A stretch of DNA of 64,000 bases, taken from positions 1-64,000 of the forward strand of contig JAYMTJ010000052.1 of assembly GCA_036897525.1 (NCBI GenBank). Reading direction: 5' to 3'. This document shows positions 38,801 through 49,934 of the stretch, one piece after another. The position numbers and the translations under genes are program-made. The notes beneath the pieces were generated by a model. The model saw only the letters and a list, made by a program, of their open reading frames with translations, was not told the DNA's origin and ran no database searches. Every line of letters begins with the position of its first letter. Positions within the stretch are counted from its first letter, which is position 1. This DNA is from Pelargonium x hortorum. Taxonomy: Eukaryota > Streptophyta > Magnoliopsida > Geraniales > Geraniaceae.

Positions 38801-41695
38801 AGGAAATATTTCCCAGTTATTTAGGCTAGCCATTCTACTCACATCACAGAGGCTCTATGAAATAAAGTAAATCAAAGAAATTGCGTTAAGGTATGCCTTT
38901 TTATTCAATTCAACTAGTTAGAAATATGCTGCAGTAAAAAGGAAAACCAAATTAGTCTTTGTTCGCAGGGGTTTGGGATTTACGGCTGGGTAAGTAGTAT
39001 ACGAGTTCTTCCAAGAGGTCTCATATTTGATTAAATACCGTCGGCTAGTTTAAAGAAGCTTTGAGGTACCCAGTGGAAAATTCCAAGCTACAAAAATAAG
39101 TATAGGATAGGAGAGTAAGTTCTTGATTTGACAAAACAAAATCTCATCTTAATCTCTGTAGATCTTATTGTTTACTTCATTTCGATAGACACCAGAGAGA
39201 AGGAAATTCTTAGAAATTTATAAAATAGCTTAGATAAGGAAAAGCCGTGAACCTATTTTACCCCTCATTGTAGAGCTAGAGAAGATCTCATACCCAAAAG
39301 AAAGAACTGAAGAGGTAAACTGCTCAGGACTTATTTTTAGTAGAAACTCGGTTAAATTCAATAGGAGACTTAGGTATGATACAGATTTCAAAAAACCCTG
39401 GAGTCGGAAAGAGGCTTATCTACTCTACTATTTTAGTTCATGATTGATTAAAAAAACTCGGTACGCAAACTTATTAAAAATACACAGAAGGAGTCCTGAA
39501 CTATTAAAGATTGACCTCATTGTGTATCCGGCAATTCCCACGATATCAATTTTTGGAAAGAAGTAAGCCCACAGAACCCTTAGCCATGAGTTCGACTGCA
39601 GTGTCCTTACTATTCAGTTTGAGACTTGTATTAAATTAACTATTAACAAACAAAACACAAATCATATATCTAAGCCTGGTGTTTTGCCAATGTATATCTT
39701 TAGAAATTCTTGCAGAATACTACCTTTAAAAGTCCTTGTCAAGTGGTACCCAACTAAAGGAAAGGTGTCCCAAGCAAGTACTGGATGGAACACTCTTATC
39801 TAAGTCCTCTGCTAAAGGAACAATCTCTTCCCTTAACCTAAACCAAGTCCTGTCGATAGTTGTACCGGAAGCCAAGCAATAGCCGGAGCAGTTGTACTGG
39901 CAAGAGTAAGAGAAGCTTAGCAAGTGTACTAGGAGGTGTCTTATTGTAGCCGGTGTCTTAATCTTGACAGGTATAGTATACTATTTTGGTAAAGTCAGTA
40001 GCAGAAGTACTCCTCTGCTTGTAATTTATTTGTAAGGATTGCCAGGTATCCTAAATATAGTTGCTACATCCTCCAAAACAAAGAAGGAAAATCCTAGAGC
40101 TAGAGCTTAAAATTTGTAAACCTGGTATTTGTCCTTTAAAAGGAGTCCTAAATTAAGAATAGGATTGATTACGAGTAATACCCCGTGGACTTCCCTAGCT
40201 CAATACTTTTCGTAATGTTCACAGCTCTTTGCGGATTCCTTTTTTTGTTATTGTGCCCTAAAAACATCCCTACTTTGGCTCGGGATTTCGAAAAAGTATT
40301 CATAGCACATAATATTTTTAAGAAGAAAGAATGGGAATTAAACTTTTAAGTTAAGCAAGGGAATCCCAAAAAGAAAAAATACCACGAAAAGTAAATGCTT
40401 AAGATAAGAAGACGTAAAACTAGCTATCTAGATATAAAATTTTGTAATTCGAAACGAAAGCTGAAAATTTTCTTGTTGTCAATTTTTTCAGTCCCAGGTA
40501 CCCGTCTAGAAGCAAGCAATATTACACAACGTTTCAGTTCCACTTCGTTAAGGGTATATGTTTTCTCAGTTATTCGAATAGTTTTCAGCCGAGAGAATAA
40601 AATAATTGTTACAAAAGGGATCTATTACAGTCTTTTTTCAGGGGCCCCTTTACTTATAGGGCTAATGTAGCTAAAAGGGCATAAAAACACACACAATTTT
40701 TACCGGATTGACACACATTTCTAAAGAAATTGACTTTGCTTGAAACTAGAGACTTCTAATAGGAGGTTTTTTGAACGCAGCTCCTGAGGGGTTTTCTTAT
40801 GTTATGTCGAGATTCGAACTTGTGATATTTCTAGTGTATCTTTAAATACCGAGTAATTCTCGAAGATTTTTTTAAGTAGGGAGCAGCTGGATTTACTTCT
40901 TTCTATAAGTGATTCACCCCTATTAAGGTAATAAGAACCCGGTTTCCTTTAGGCCTTAAGACTAAGGATCCTTGCTACTCAGAAGAAAGCCAGTATAATA
41001 TAACACTTTAAGAAGAGATAGGCCTAGCATAAGTACATACTTTTAGTAAATATAGTAAAGAATTTGAAGTAAACCCTTGCATTATAGGCCCTGATATTCT
41101 TACGGGAATCTTGGAAAAGGAGTATAACTCGATATAAGAGGAAGCTCCTGCTTGTAAAATGAAAGTCAAAAAAAGTTCGTTCTTTTAGCAATTCTTTTAT
41201 GTAGTAGTAATATTTGTAAGCAGTGTTGGTTGCAGATTCGCCAGGTAAGCCCTTCTCGATTTAGGTTAAACAAAACTCGAGTTCCATAGCCTCTAATTTT
41301 CCCTTGTCATAAATAGAGCGCTGCTCGTAATTTATTTTATACAAAATGACATTTTTTAATGCTTTGGTTTCGTATTTATGGTGAGTCCCTTTAGCTTCTT
41401 TTAGTTTGAATGCGCAATCCTGTCAGTATTAAGAAGGCGTCCCTAAAAAAAATTCTCAGATTAAAAAAATATTCAATTTATATAGGCAGCCCGCTAAACA
41501 TTTTATAACTTTTGCCCTTATTCAGAAAATATTGAAAACTAGACTCTAGTCGAGGTCAAATGTGGGTCGAAATCCATTAGCAGGACTAAAGAGTACCCTT
41601 AATTTCTAGTACAAAACTCTAAATTCTTACGGGTGCTTTTATTTCAAGTACTTTAATAAGAAACTCCGACAAAGAAAGCTATATCAATATGGGCT
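35870..41695. other. Gene-free AT-rich stretch
   Basis: No gene recognised. Frames at 37,309-37,497 (minus), 37,686-37,874, 37,991-38,278, 38,273-38,527 (minus), 39,726-39,923 (minus) and 40,395-40,670 show no known motif and lie within chance length. GGGATTCC occurs at 36,467-36,474; its reverse complement occurs at 38,466-38,473 and 40,361-40,368. Confidence 0.65.
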
Positions 41696-41723
41696 AAACT
41701 CCTTTGCGAGGAGGCACTTGTTT
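41696..41723 (+). repeat. 28-base exact repeat, copy A
   Basis: Identical to 62,541-62,568. It contains a small hairpin, CTCC-tttgcga-GGAG, followed by GCACTTGTTT. Flanks differ on both sides. The second copy runs straight into a long hairpin; this one does not. Confidence 0.9.
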
Positions 41724-44700
41724 GTTGTAAAGAAGAACCTTTAATCGAAAGTAGAGTAGGGAGCTTCTCCCTGAAAAAAGGAAGTAACCTAAGGATAAAC
41801 TGTATAACTCTTTCTTTTTTTTTGAAATTGGAAATAGATTTTAATGTGCAGCAGAAAAATTGAAGTGAAGTAAAAACTCTTTTGATTACCATTTCAAACA
41901 CTATAGAATAGAAAACATTAAAAGTTGCTTGGATTTTTACGTACATCGAGCGAAATACTTTTTAAGGTTCGAATCGCAGATTCAGCGGCTGCCCACCCTT
42001 CAATAATAACGAATCCTAAGGTCTTACGTTTTAAGGGGTATTTTCTTTTATGTTAACTTTGGAATTTCTATAGGGCGGCATATAAAAAATACCCATTTAG
42101 GTCTCAACTAGGTAAACCAAGAAGTTTCTTTAGTTTCATTTTAGTACAAAAGGAGGAGAACTCCCAAACTTTTGTCAACGGCATTTCACTCATATTGGAT
42201 TCCTGTTGTACGAAAATACTAAATCGCTTAGTTTTTTAACCTTGTAAATTTAATTGAAAAATGACTACAGCCGTAAATAAATATAATAAACCAGCACAAC
42301 TGCTTTTCTCGGCTAAGCAAAGCAATACAAGGAATAAAAAATATTAATTCGAGTGACTAAAGAACAAACGTCTGCCCTACTCATTAAATTGAAATTGCAA
42401 ATGTGTGAACTTCCTCCGAAAACCCCCCGTCTGCACAAACTCGAAAGGCAAGGAAAACCAAAAGGTGCGTACAAGACTTTAACTTTATATCTGATATGGA
42501 TCCCGGGACTAACTTATACCTTACCTTTAATTATAATTATATCTTTGTATGAAAAAAATCCACCCTTTTCTTTTTGAGTAAGGCATAACCTATTCCTTTT
42601 TGGATTGGAATAGTAACAACAAGAACAATAAATGAGTTGGGGTTATATGCTAAACTCATCTATAACGTTTTTGAGGTTAAAACTAGTAGGAACTCCTTTT
42701 TTTCTTCTCTCACCCTTACTGGCACTTTGTAAGTTGTATTTTTTTGTTAGGGTCTTGTCATACTTAAGCTTTTTCTATCCTTTAAAGTGTATCCATGCTT
42801 TTTTACCTAAGCATTTCCCGTACCTATATAGTATATTCGGGAAGGCTTAAGGAAAAACCAGAAATGATTTATTATATCGTACTAAGGGCTCTAAAACCCA
42901 ACAAAACTCAGCAAATAAAAGACTAAGCAAAACCTGAGTTTGTAGCTACCCTTTACCTTAAAAAACTCTTATTCACGGTCTTGTTTCTGTAAGATATCTA
43001 ACCCTGTAGTATATTGTATTGGGTTTAGAGAGAGTCGCTATGTATATCTAATCCGGTAGGATATCGAACTTTAGCCTAGTAAAAAAAGAAAGATATAGGT
43101 GAAAAAAAGGGCGTTAAAAAGTTTCGCTAACTACTTCCGATCCAAGTTCTTTAGTTAATAGAATTTTGTAGAATATTGAGTTATCAGTTCCTAACAACAG
43201 TCCGCGTGTCTGACGTGTTTTAAACTCTGCTTTTCCCTTTTAGTTTGAATGACTTAGGCCCTGGGAATACTTCTACTTAATATGGGGCTATTCCAAATAT
43301 CTTAGACACTCTAGATAAGATCCTAAGTAAGGCACAAGGGCGTAAAACCGATAACAGAAAAGCCTAATTAGAGGGGGTTCCTCCTACTACAGGTGCCCGC
43401 AGCTACCGAGCTAAGGAGCAAGAGCCCCAATCTAAGAATCTTTACGTTACCGATTAGGTACAAAAGTAGAAGGTTTCATCTTCTTTTCTTCAAAGAGAGA
43501 TTAGGGTTAGCTTTAGTTATACGAATAAAATAGGGCTTTCCTTGCTTTTCAAGAAGCATAGAATTTGTACAAAATAAAAAAAAAATTTTGCGGAAGGCAT
43601 AGAACCCAAGCGTTTCGTCAAAGAAATATGCTGTTTGGTATCGTTTAATAAAGTTCATTTTGAGTTTTCAAGGTTGGGTATTTTGCAGGTTTCTAGAGTA
43701 TTCGTTTATAGGAATTGGAATCTAATCGAAAAAATGAAAGGAAAACCTAATTTTAGTAAAAGAGAATCCTATTTACTAGGTGCCGTACACTCCTCTAGAA
43801 ACCTGTTTAGACCTGGAAAATATTTCCTAAGAGCTTTTCTCAGAACTCAAATAAGAAGACTTGAAATCTGGACCTTAACTACTTCTACTTGACTCCCGCT
43901 TTGATTTGAGCTTTATCCTGGAACCACTGTCAATTCCCCTTTGAATGTTTGCTAAAACAAGATCTAAAGCTCCTAACACTATGCATTACATCCTAGTCTA
44001 AGTTCAAATAACTCCATTTAAACTAAGTATTTTACAACTCATTTGTACAAATATCCTTTTCATTTATACTATTTAACTTATTACAACTTTCTGATTCTAT
44101 CTATCAAGAAGTGTCTATGGACGAAAGCTTAATAAACCCAAGTCCTTTAGGAGATATCCACGGAGTTTAACTAATAAAGTATGGTATTGGCTTACCTCGC
44201 ACAGGTTTTATGATATGTATTGTTTATTTAAAATGCAAAGAATTAAATTAAAAACTTAAGATCCTTTTCGGTGTTTTGTAAACTAGGCAAGATCGATAGG
44301 AATCGCTGAGACACCTAAAGAGGGCACCTTTTTAAAGAATCAGACTCTAAATTCTACTAAACCAGCCCCCGGTAAATTTAAAATAGATAAAGACTAATAC
44401 ACTTCATAGGATAAACTTAGCTTATTGAGGGTGTTATCAATTTTGAAAAAAAAAATAAGATTTTGCCACTAAAAAAAGCTAAAGGGTATCTATTTGTTTG
44501 CGCCATAACTATAAAGACCTATAAATCAAAGAATTTCTCCCTAAGGAAGCTGCTCCGTTTCAAACTCTTTAACCTTTTTGTAATATCTATTTCTGCTAGG
44601 GTTCCTTTTTCTTACTACAAGGACTGCTGTCCGGATCTATACTCTATACTAAGGGCCTTGAGTATCTAAGCCTATAATATAATGGGGCTTAATTAAATTA

Positions 44701-44959
44701 AGCAGATTTTTTTCCAGTTCCAGGTTAAGCAAGTAGCAGAGCGTTACGTAATCAGGTCTCCAGGGGGCTTCAAAGTGTAGAGGAGAGAGTCCTATTCCGT
44801 GTGTTTTCTTTCCACTTTTTATTGCTTTTATAGAGCTTCTAGCTAAGAAATTCTTTATATATAATATCGAATCTTTGTGCTTTTACCAGGGATTTACAGC
44901 GAATTGAGATACACCAAGTATAGGTTTTTTAAGATAAAGTAAAGAGGTTTTCCTTAGCC
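41724..44959. other. Gene-free AT-rich stretch
   Basis: No gene recognised. The frames at 42,353-42,577, 42,632-42,850, 43,476-43,658 (minus), 43,635-43,892 and 44,463-44,669 are unremarkable. Confidence 0.65.
42994..43066. repeat. Diverged 23-base direct repeat, period 50
   Basis: 42,994-43,016 and 43,044-43,066 differ at four of 23 positions (ATATCTAAYCCKGTAGKATA and three further bases). It is a local duplication old enough to have diverged. Confidence 0.65.
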
Positions 44960-45120
44960 AATCAAAACGGAGTTTTATAAGTGTAAGTAGTATGCAGAAG
45001 AGTAAGAAAGAAGGGGTACAGAGTTTATAGGTCTAGTCAATAGGAAAATGATATCTCTGAAGAAAGGTCTAGGGCATAAGAGTCTAGCTATGAGGACTCA
45101 GATAGGTATGATAGAGAGTG
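44960..45120 (+). repeat. Purine-rich dispersed repeat block
   Basis: Purine-rich on the plus strand. GAGTAAGAAAGAAG (from about 44,999) recurs near 29,430. AGTCAATAGGAAAA (45,035-45,048) resembles the AAGTCAATAGGGAAAC core at 4,541, and AGCTATGAGGACTCAGATAG resembles sequence near 5,260. It is a further, more diverged member of the family. Confidence 0.4.
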
Positions 45121-48100
45121 GGCATCTAAAACGCCTTTTGTCCTATTCCCGCCTTGAATCTCTATTTGACAGCCTGACCTTAGCCTTAAATAATGTTATA
45201 GCTCATGAGTCCTCGGTCTAAATGGGAAACTTTCCAGCAAATGAAGACAACGAAACTCACTGGTGTACAGAAGACGTTTTGAAAAGTAAGTGTCTCTGGT
45301 TCCAATAAGACTAAAGTTTAGACTGCTTGACTTAGTACTTGCACTACAAAGGGCTTCTCTATTGGGGTATTGTGCAAAAGACCCGTTTATAGTTAGCTAT
45401 TTCTAGGATTCTTCTAACTCCAATATACTTTCTATTTATAAGAGCTCCTTTTACTGCTATACTAAGGTCAGTACACCTTAGGCGCACTCTTAATAAGAAT
45501 TACCTTTATAACTATAACACTACAACCTTGTTCAGTGAAAATCAGACTTTAAACTTCATTTACTAGTACTAGAGCTAGCACTGGAAACAAAGGACTTTAG
45601 CTTATTCCCTCAACATCTAAAACCAGAGTACATTAACACAGAATACGCAGGTTCTAACCCCATCACACTTCCTACGGACTTCATTTTTCTTCAGAACTTG
45701 TTTTTTTTTAGTCTTAGAAGATTGACTCTTGCTAGACCTGCAGTATAATCTTACTAGTCTGTATCTTACTAGGAGTCTTTTCCCCGTAGCTAGTGTACTT
45801 TTGTATTAACTAAGAGGAGTTAGTATAGATATTATTACAAACAAGGATTAAAGCCGGCCGTACAGTTTCATCTATCATCTGTATAATACCTATTCCTTGT
45901 TTTGGCTCAAAAGCAAACTAGCTACTTGCTTTCTTTACAAGAATCATGTGAACCTAGGATCCTTCTGACTCTTACTATGTCCATCGCTCAGTATTATTTG
46001 ACCTTTCTATTCTGCCAGGTATTGGTACTTTCTTTAGTTATTGTAGTTAGATTCATAATCATAAGAATTCCTTTCTAGCTTGACCCTTGTAATAGCCTTG
46101 CTTTTTTCTACCCTAGCCCAGCCGGTTACCCTTGATTCTATTCTGAGAGTTTCTTCAGTTTCTACTCTATTCAGCTCGGTTGAGTTGTAGGATCTCTCGG
46201 TCTCTTGCCTTTGAATAAGTCTTTCGAATAAGTGCCTTGCTCTAGTCTTTCATTCTGTTTCTCAGTCAAGGGCAAAGCGAGTTTAACCAATTCCAGTTCC
46301 AGTAAAATTAGGAATCGATGCCTTATACGGGTTCTGAAGAAAAAAAGGGAAAAGATTTGGTGAGCTCTAGTAGACAGTTTATACTTCTTTGCGAAGGGAT
46401 TCCCCTTTCAAACATCTTTTTTCTTATTCATAAAAATTCTTGAAAGGAGCCCCTCTACCTATAACAAGGAGCTCTTAATTAATTTAGACTTCCGAGTGCC
46501 GTGCCGTATTAATCTGAAAGAAATCCTAGTTTATAGTCAATTTATGTATAAATTCCTGTTTTTCAATTGGCAAATAAAAGAAAAGGAGTGACAAGTACTT
46601 CCTAATTAGAAAAGGCTGTGAAAGGGGGCGGCTTGCCCTGACTAAGATAACAATATAAAGTAATATTGAAAGGAAGTCTTATTTACTGGAAGGTTTTTTT
46701 TAAGCCGAAGATTGAAAATCTCTTAATCAGAGTAGCTCTACCAAAAGAAGTTAAGCTTAAGGGAGAAAATCCAGAAAGAACTTAAGGATAACTTCTGTCA
46801 ATATGCCTAAACAATTTCATTTGTATTTTTTTTTTAGAGCCCCGGTTTTCCTGTTGTTATTAGGTGTCATTGTGTAAGGTATACATTTCTAGTAATACCA
46901 TAATTGCCTTAAACTGCTCGGTAACAAGGACTTACTCAGTATACTTCTAAAGCACTTACCTCTCTTACTGATAAGTACAAAGACCAAGAGTCATTATCTT
47001 TATATCTATCTCTTTAGGAACTTCTAATATCTTAGAAAAAACTAATAAACTAAAATGACTAATTCTATAACTTCTTACTCTTATTTAGAACGGGTAATTC
47101 AGTCAGTCTATTAACTATCCTATGAATACAAGCCAAGCCTAGCTAGAGCTCCATTAGAACAATGGGTTTATAATCCTTAACAGGTCTTTTCTTCTCTTTG
47201 TCTCCTATAAGCTGCTCCGTTTTCCGGTGGGTATCTTTATTACCCCTTGTTGTATCTCCTAAACAAGTCAAAGAAGTCACTAAGGTTCTCTGAAGAAGGG
47301 TTTTCTGCTAGCTCTGACAGCTCTGAGGAAAGCTATTTCATTTTAAAGGAGGTCTATTTCTTGATCTTGAAGAAACAGGGATTAAGAAGTTTCTGGTCTA
47401 TAAAGTGTACGGTTAACTATTTATAATACTAATAATAACTATCTCTAGCAATCTTCCTATGAACACTAATAAGCAACTCTTCTCAGTCGAACTATAATAC
47501 ATCTGTCTATGGATCCCTCAATGAAAGTACTTCTCTTTAAGGTATACAATCTAAAAATGGAACACTCTAAGCCCTTGAACACCCAATCCCAAAGAAAGTG
47601 AATCAAGTACTCTTAACCTAACTAGGGAAGCATCCACTTTCGCTACCTAGTTCTTATAACCCAACTTGAAACTTAATACTAATGAAACTGATTCTCTTCT
47701 TTGTAGCTATTTCTTACTCATGTTATTGCTGTCGAACCCATAATAATTACCAGTACTAAGCTACCCAAACCTAACTTATCAGCTTAAGGGATTCCCACAC
47801 TTTCAACTCTTTACTAAAGAACCCTGTCAATAGTAGCAATCCCAAAGTCAGCATCTCTTACTCATCGACCTGTTAAATACCCTCTCAATGCCAATGACCA
47901 CCAATGAAAAGTGCTAATCTTAAACACGAATTCCCAGCACTCTTCTTAGTAAGCTATAAACCCTAGAAATCCTAACTCGATCTCTAAGCAAAGCAAACCG
48001 GCAATCTCCTAACCTAATATAAGAAACCCTTAAACCGCTTTTCTGTACAAGGGTTAACCCTAAGTAAACAACCCTTCGTCTTTTAATCTATTAGTGACTT

Positions 48101-49880
48101 TGCTTTTTATGTAAGGCCCGAGTAATCTTTCTTCACCAAGTATAAGGTCAAGTACGGTCTATACCTACTTCGGCCAGTTTAGAAGATCTAGAAAAAAAAT
48201 CTAACAATATTGACCATTCCTCAACAAAGGGAAAGTAGTTAGGAGTTCCGGAGCACTTCTAATGGGTCTCTATAAAGGTGTTAAAGATAAAAGGATATCG
48301 AATCCCTTTGTCTTTGTACCGACAGTTGGTACTTGCTAAGATAACTACAGACTAATGATATTGAAGGTATAGAATATAGAATAAAAAAAATTCATCTGTG
48401 TAAGCAGTACTTTACCGGGCTTAAAAGAAACGGACACTTACTTTCATACCTGACTTTGATTGATTGTACCTGCTTTCCTAATAGCTGCTAGAATCTATAG
48501 GTGTTAAACGAGATAAGAGTTCCCTGTCATGAGTTAGGGTTCTTGTACTGAGAATATAGAGTTTCTATATTTAGTTGTAAGAGATAATTCCTCTAGTGTT
48601 ATCCAGCTTATCGCTAATGAGGGAGACTGACCGTAGAGAGTAGAGAGGACATCTTACGGACTTACCGACCGTAGTGCATCCGAGGGATGTTAAGGCTTAA
48701 TCTAGTTTATTGAAAGTACAACACACTATGACAACACTAACTGAAGAATTCTAATTTGTAAATAAAAGCAATCTTCTCTTCAAATAAATAACTCTTAACA
48801 AACAAGAAATTTCTTTCACTAAAACTTGAAAACACTTCAGTTCTCTTACCAGATACCCTGTAAATCCTCTTATTTTCTAAACTCGGAATTGGATTGGAAA
48901 CCCGCAATAAAGAAAAATAATAGGAACAAAACCCACCCCTAGACTCTAACTTCCTTCATTATCATTAATAGGAGTTCCGAAAGCAAAATAAGAAAAAACC
49001 TTGTTATGAAACTGCCCTTCAGAACCAGCCTGTTCATTAAACTATCATTTGTTAAAACTGCTACAGACCTACTTAATAAGAAATTCAAGGATTATTCTAC
49101 TTCTTAATCTAGCTCTTAAATCCGGAAAGCTACGAACCGAGATTCTCTCACGAGTACTCCCCTTAAATATTTATGCAATACCTACACCCACAAATGTACT
49201 GAATACCCCCCCCCTGTTCAATATAATACTAAGTACTAAGCATAAAAGGTATCATAGAACCCTACTTGTAGATTTTTTCTCAGTAAATGCAATTTTTTCT
49301 GTGGAGTGTGGAAACCTAATTATAACCCGTCCCGTTTTGAAAAGGTGCCCTCTTTACTTTACTCGAACCCTTTGCTTTACCTCCCGAGTAAACCCGTATT
49401 TGTAGGAGTTGGCCCTAGCAGTTCCAGGCTGTTCTTTTTTTTACCTATCTTTATCTCACCTAAACAAACTAAGAATGCAACCTCAAGGACATATTTTTCT
49501 AACTAATAGAAAACTGTAGGTTCATTAACAAACGGCTTAAGAGTGTACCGGCTGCCTACCTAAACTAGCCAAGGAAAAGAGATTAACACAAGGCTATCCT
49601 GTTTTTGATTGTTTTAGAGTCATCCAGGTCTGGGACAGTAAATAGAAAAGGAAAGTATATGAAGAGCTCTAAAGCTAAAAGATAGAAGTCAAAGCAGTTT
49701 CGGAAAGGAAATATAGACTCCAAAATTAGGTATACCCCAACCTATCAATTCGTGATCAAGGATATTCTAGGTAATAACTTTAGCATTGTTTGGCTTTTTT
49801 TTGAAAGTATTAAATGGTTAAGAAATAATAGTCTATTCCTGAATGAATTTCTTAAAGCGGGTACGTAGCTATTATAAGGA
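45121..49880. other. Gene-free stretch, much of it C-skewed
   Basis: From about 45,700 to 48,060, C clearly exceeds G on the plus strand, the mirror of the hub at 28.4-29.5 kb. No gene is recognised. The longest frame of the window, 118 codons at 49,049-49,405, has no known motif and crosses a C9 run (49,206-49,214). GGGATTCC occurs at 46,396 and 47,788. Confidence 0.6.
47933..47958 (-). repeat. Purine-rich repeat core on minus strand
   Basis: On the minus strand this reads TATAGCTTACTAAGAAGAG followed by TGCTGGG, close to TATAGCTACTAAGAAAG (26,335-26,351, minus) and TATAGCTATTAAGAAGGTGC at 5,303. It supports the idea that the C-skewed block is the same repeat family in reverse. Confidence 0.45.
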
Positions 49881-49934
49881 GTTGCTCTTTTCTTCCTTTG
49901 TTTTTTCAAGTGTTTCCAGTTATGAAAGTTCTAG
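49881..49934 (+). repeat. 50-base diverged repeat, copy B
   Basis: Partner of 29,002-29,050. Shared blocks in order are TTGCT, TTCCTT, GTTTT, TTTCCAGTT and AAAGTTCTA. The purine-rich sequence after it (to about 49,990) is similar in character to that around copy A. Confidence 0.55.

Noticed and set aside
49049-49405. 118-codon open frame, the longest in the window
   Set aside because: Length is what chance gives at this composition. No recognisable domain, membrane pattern or codon bias, and it crosses a C9 run.
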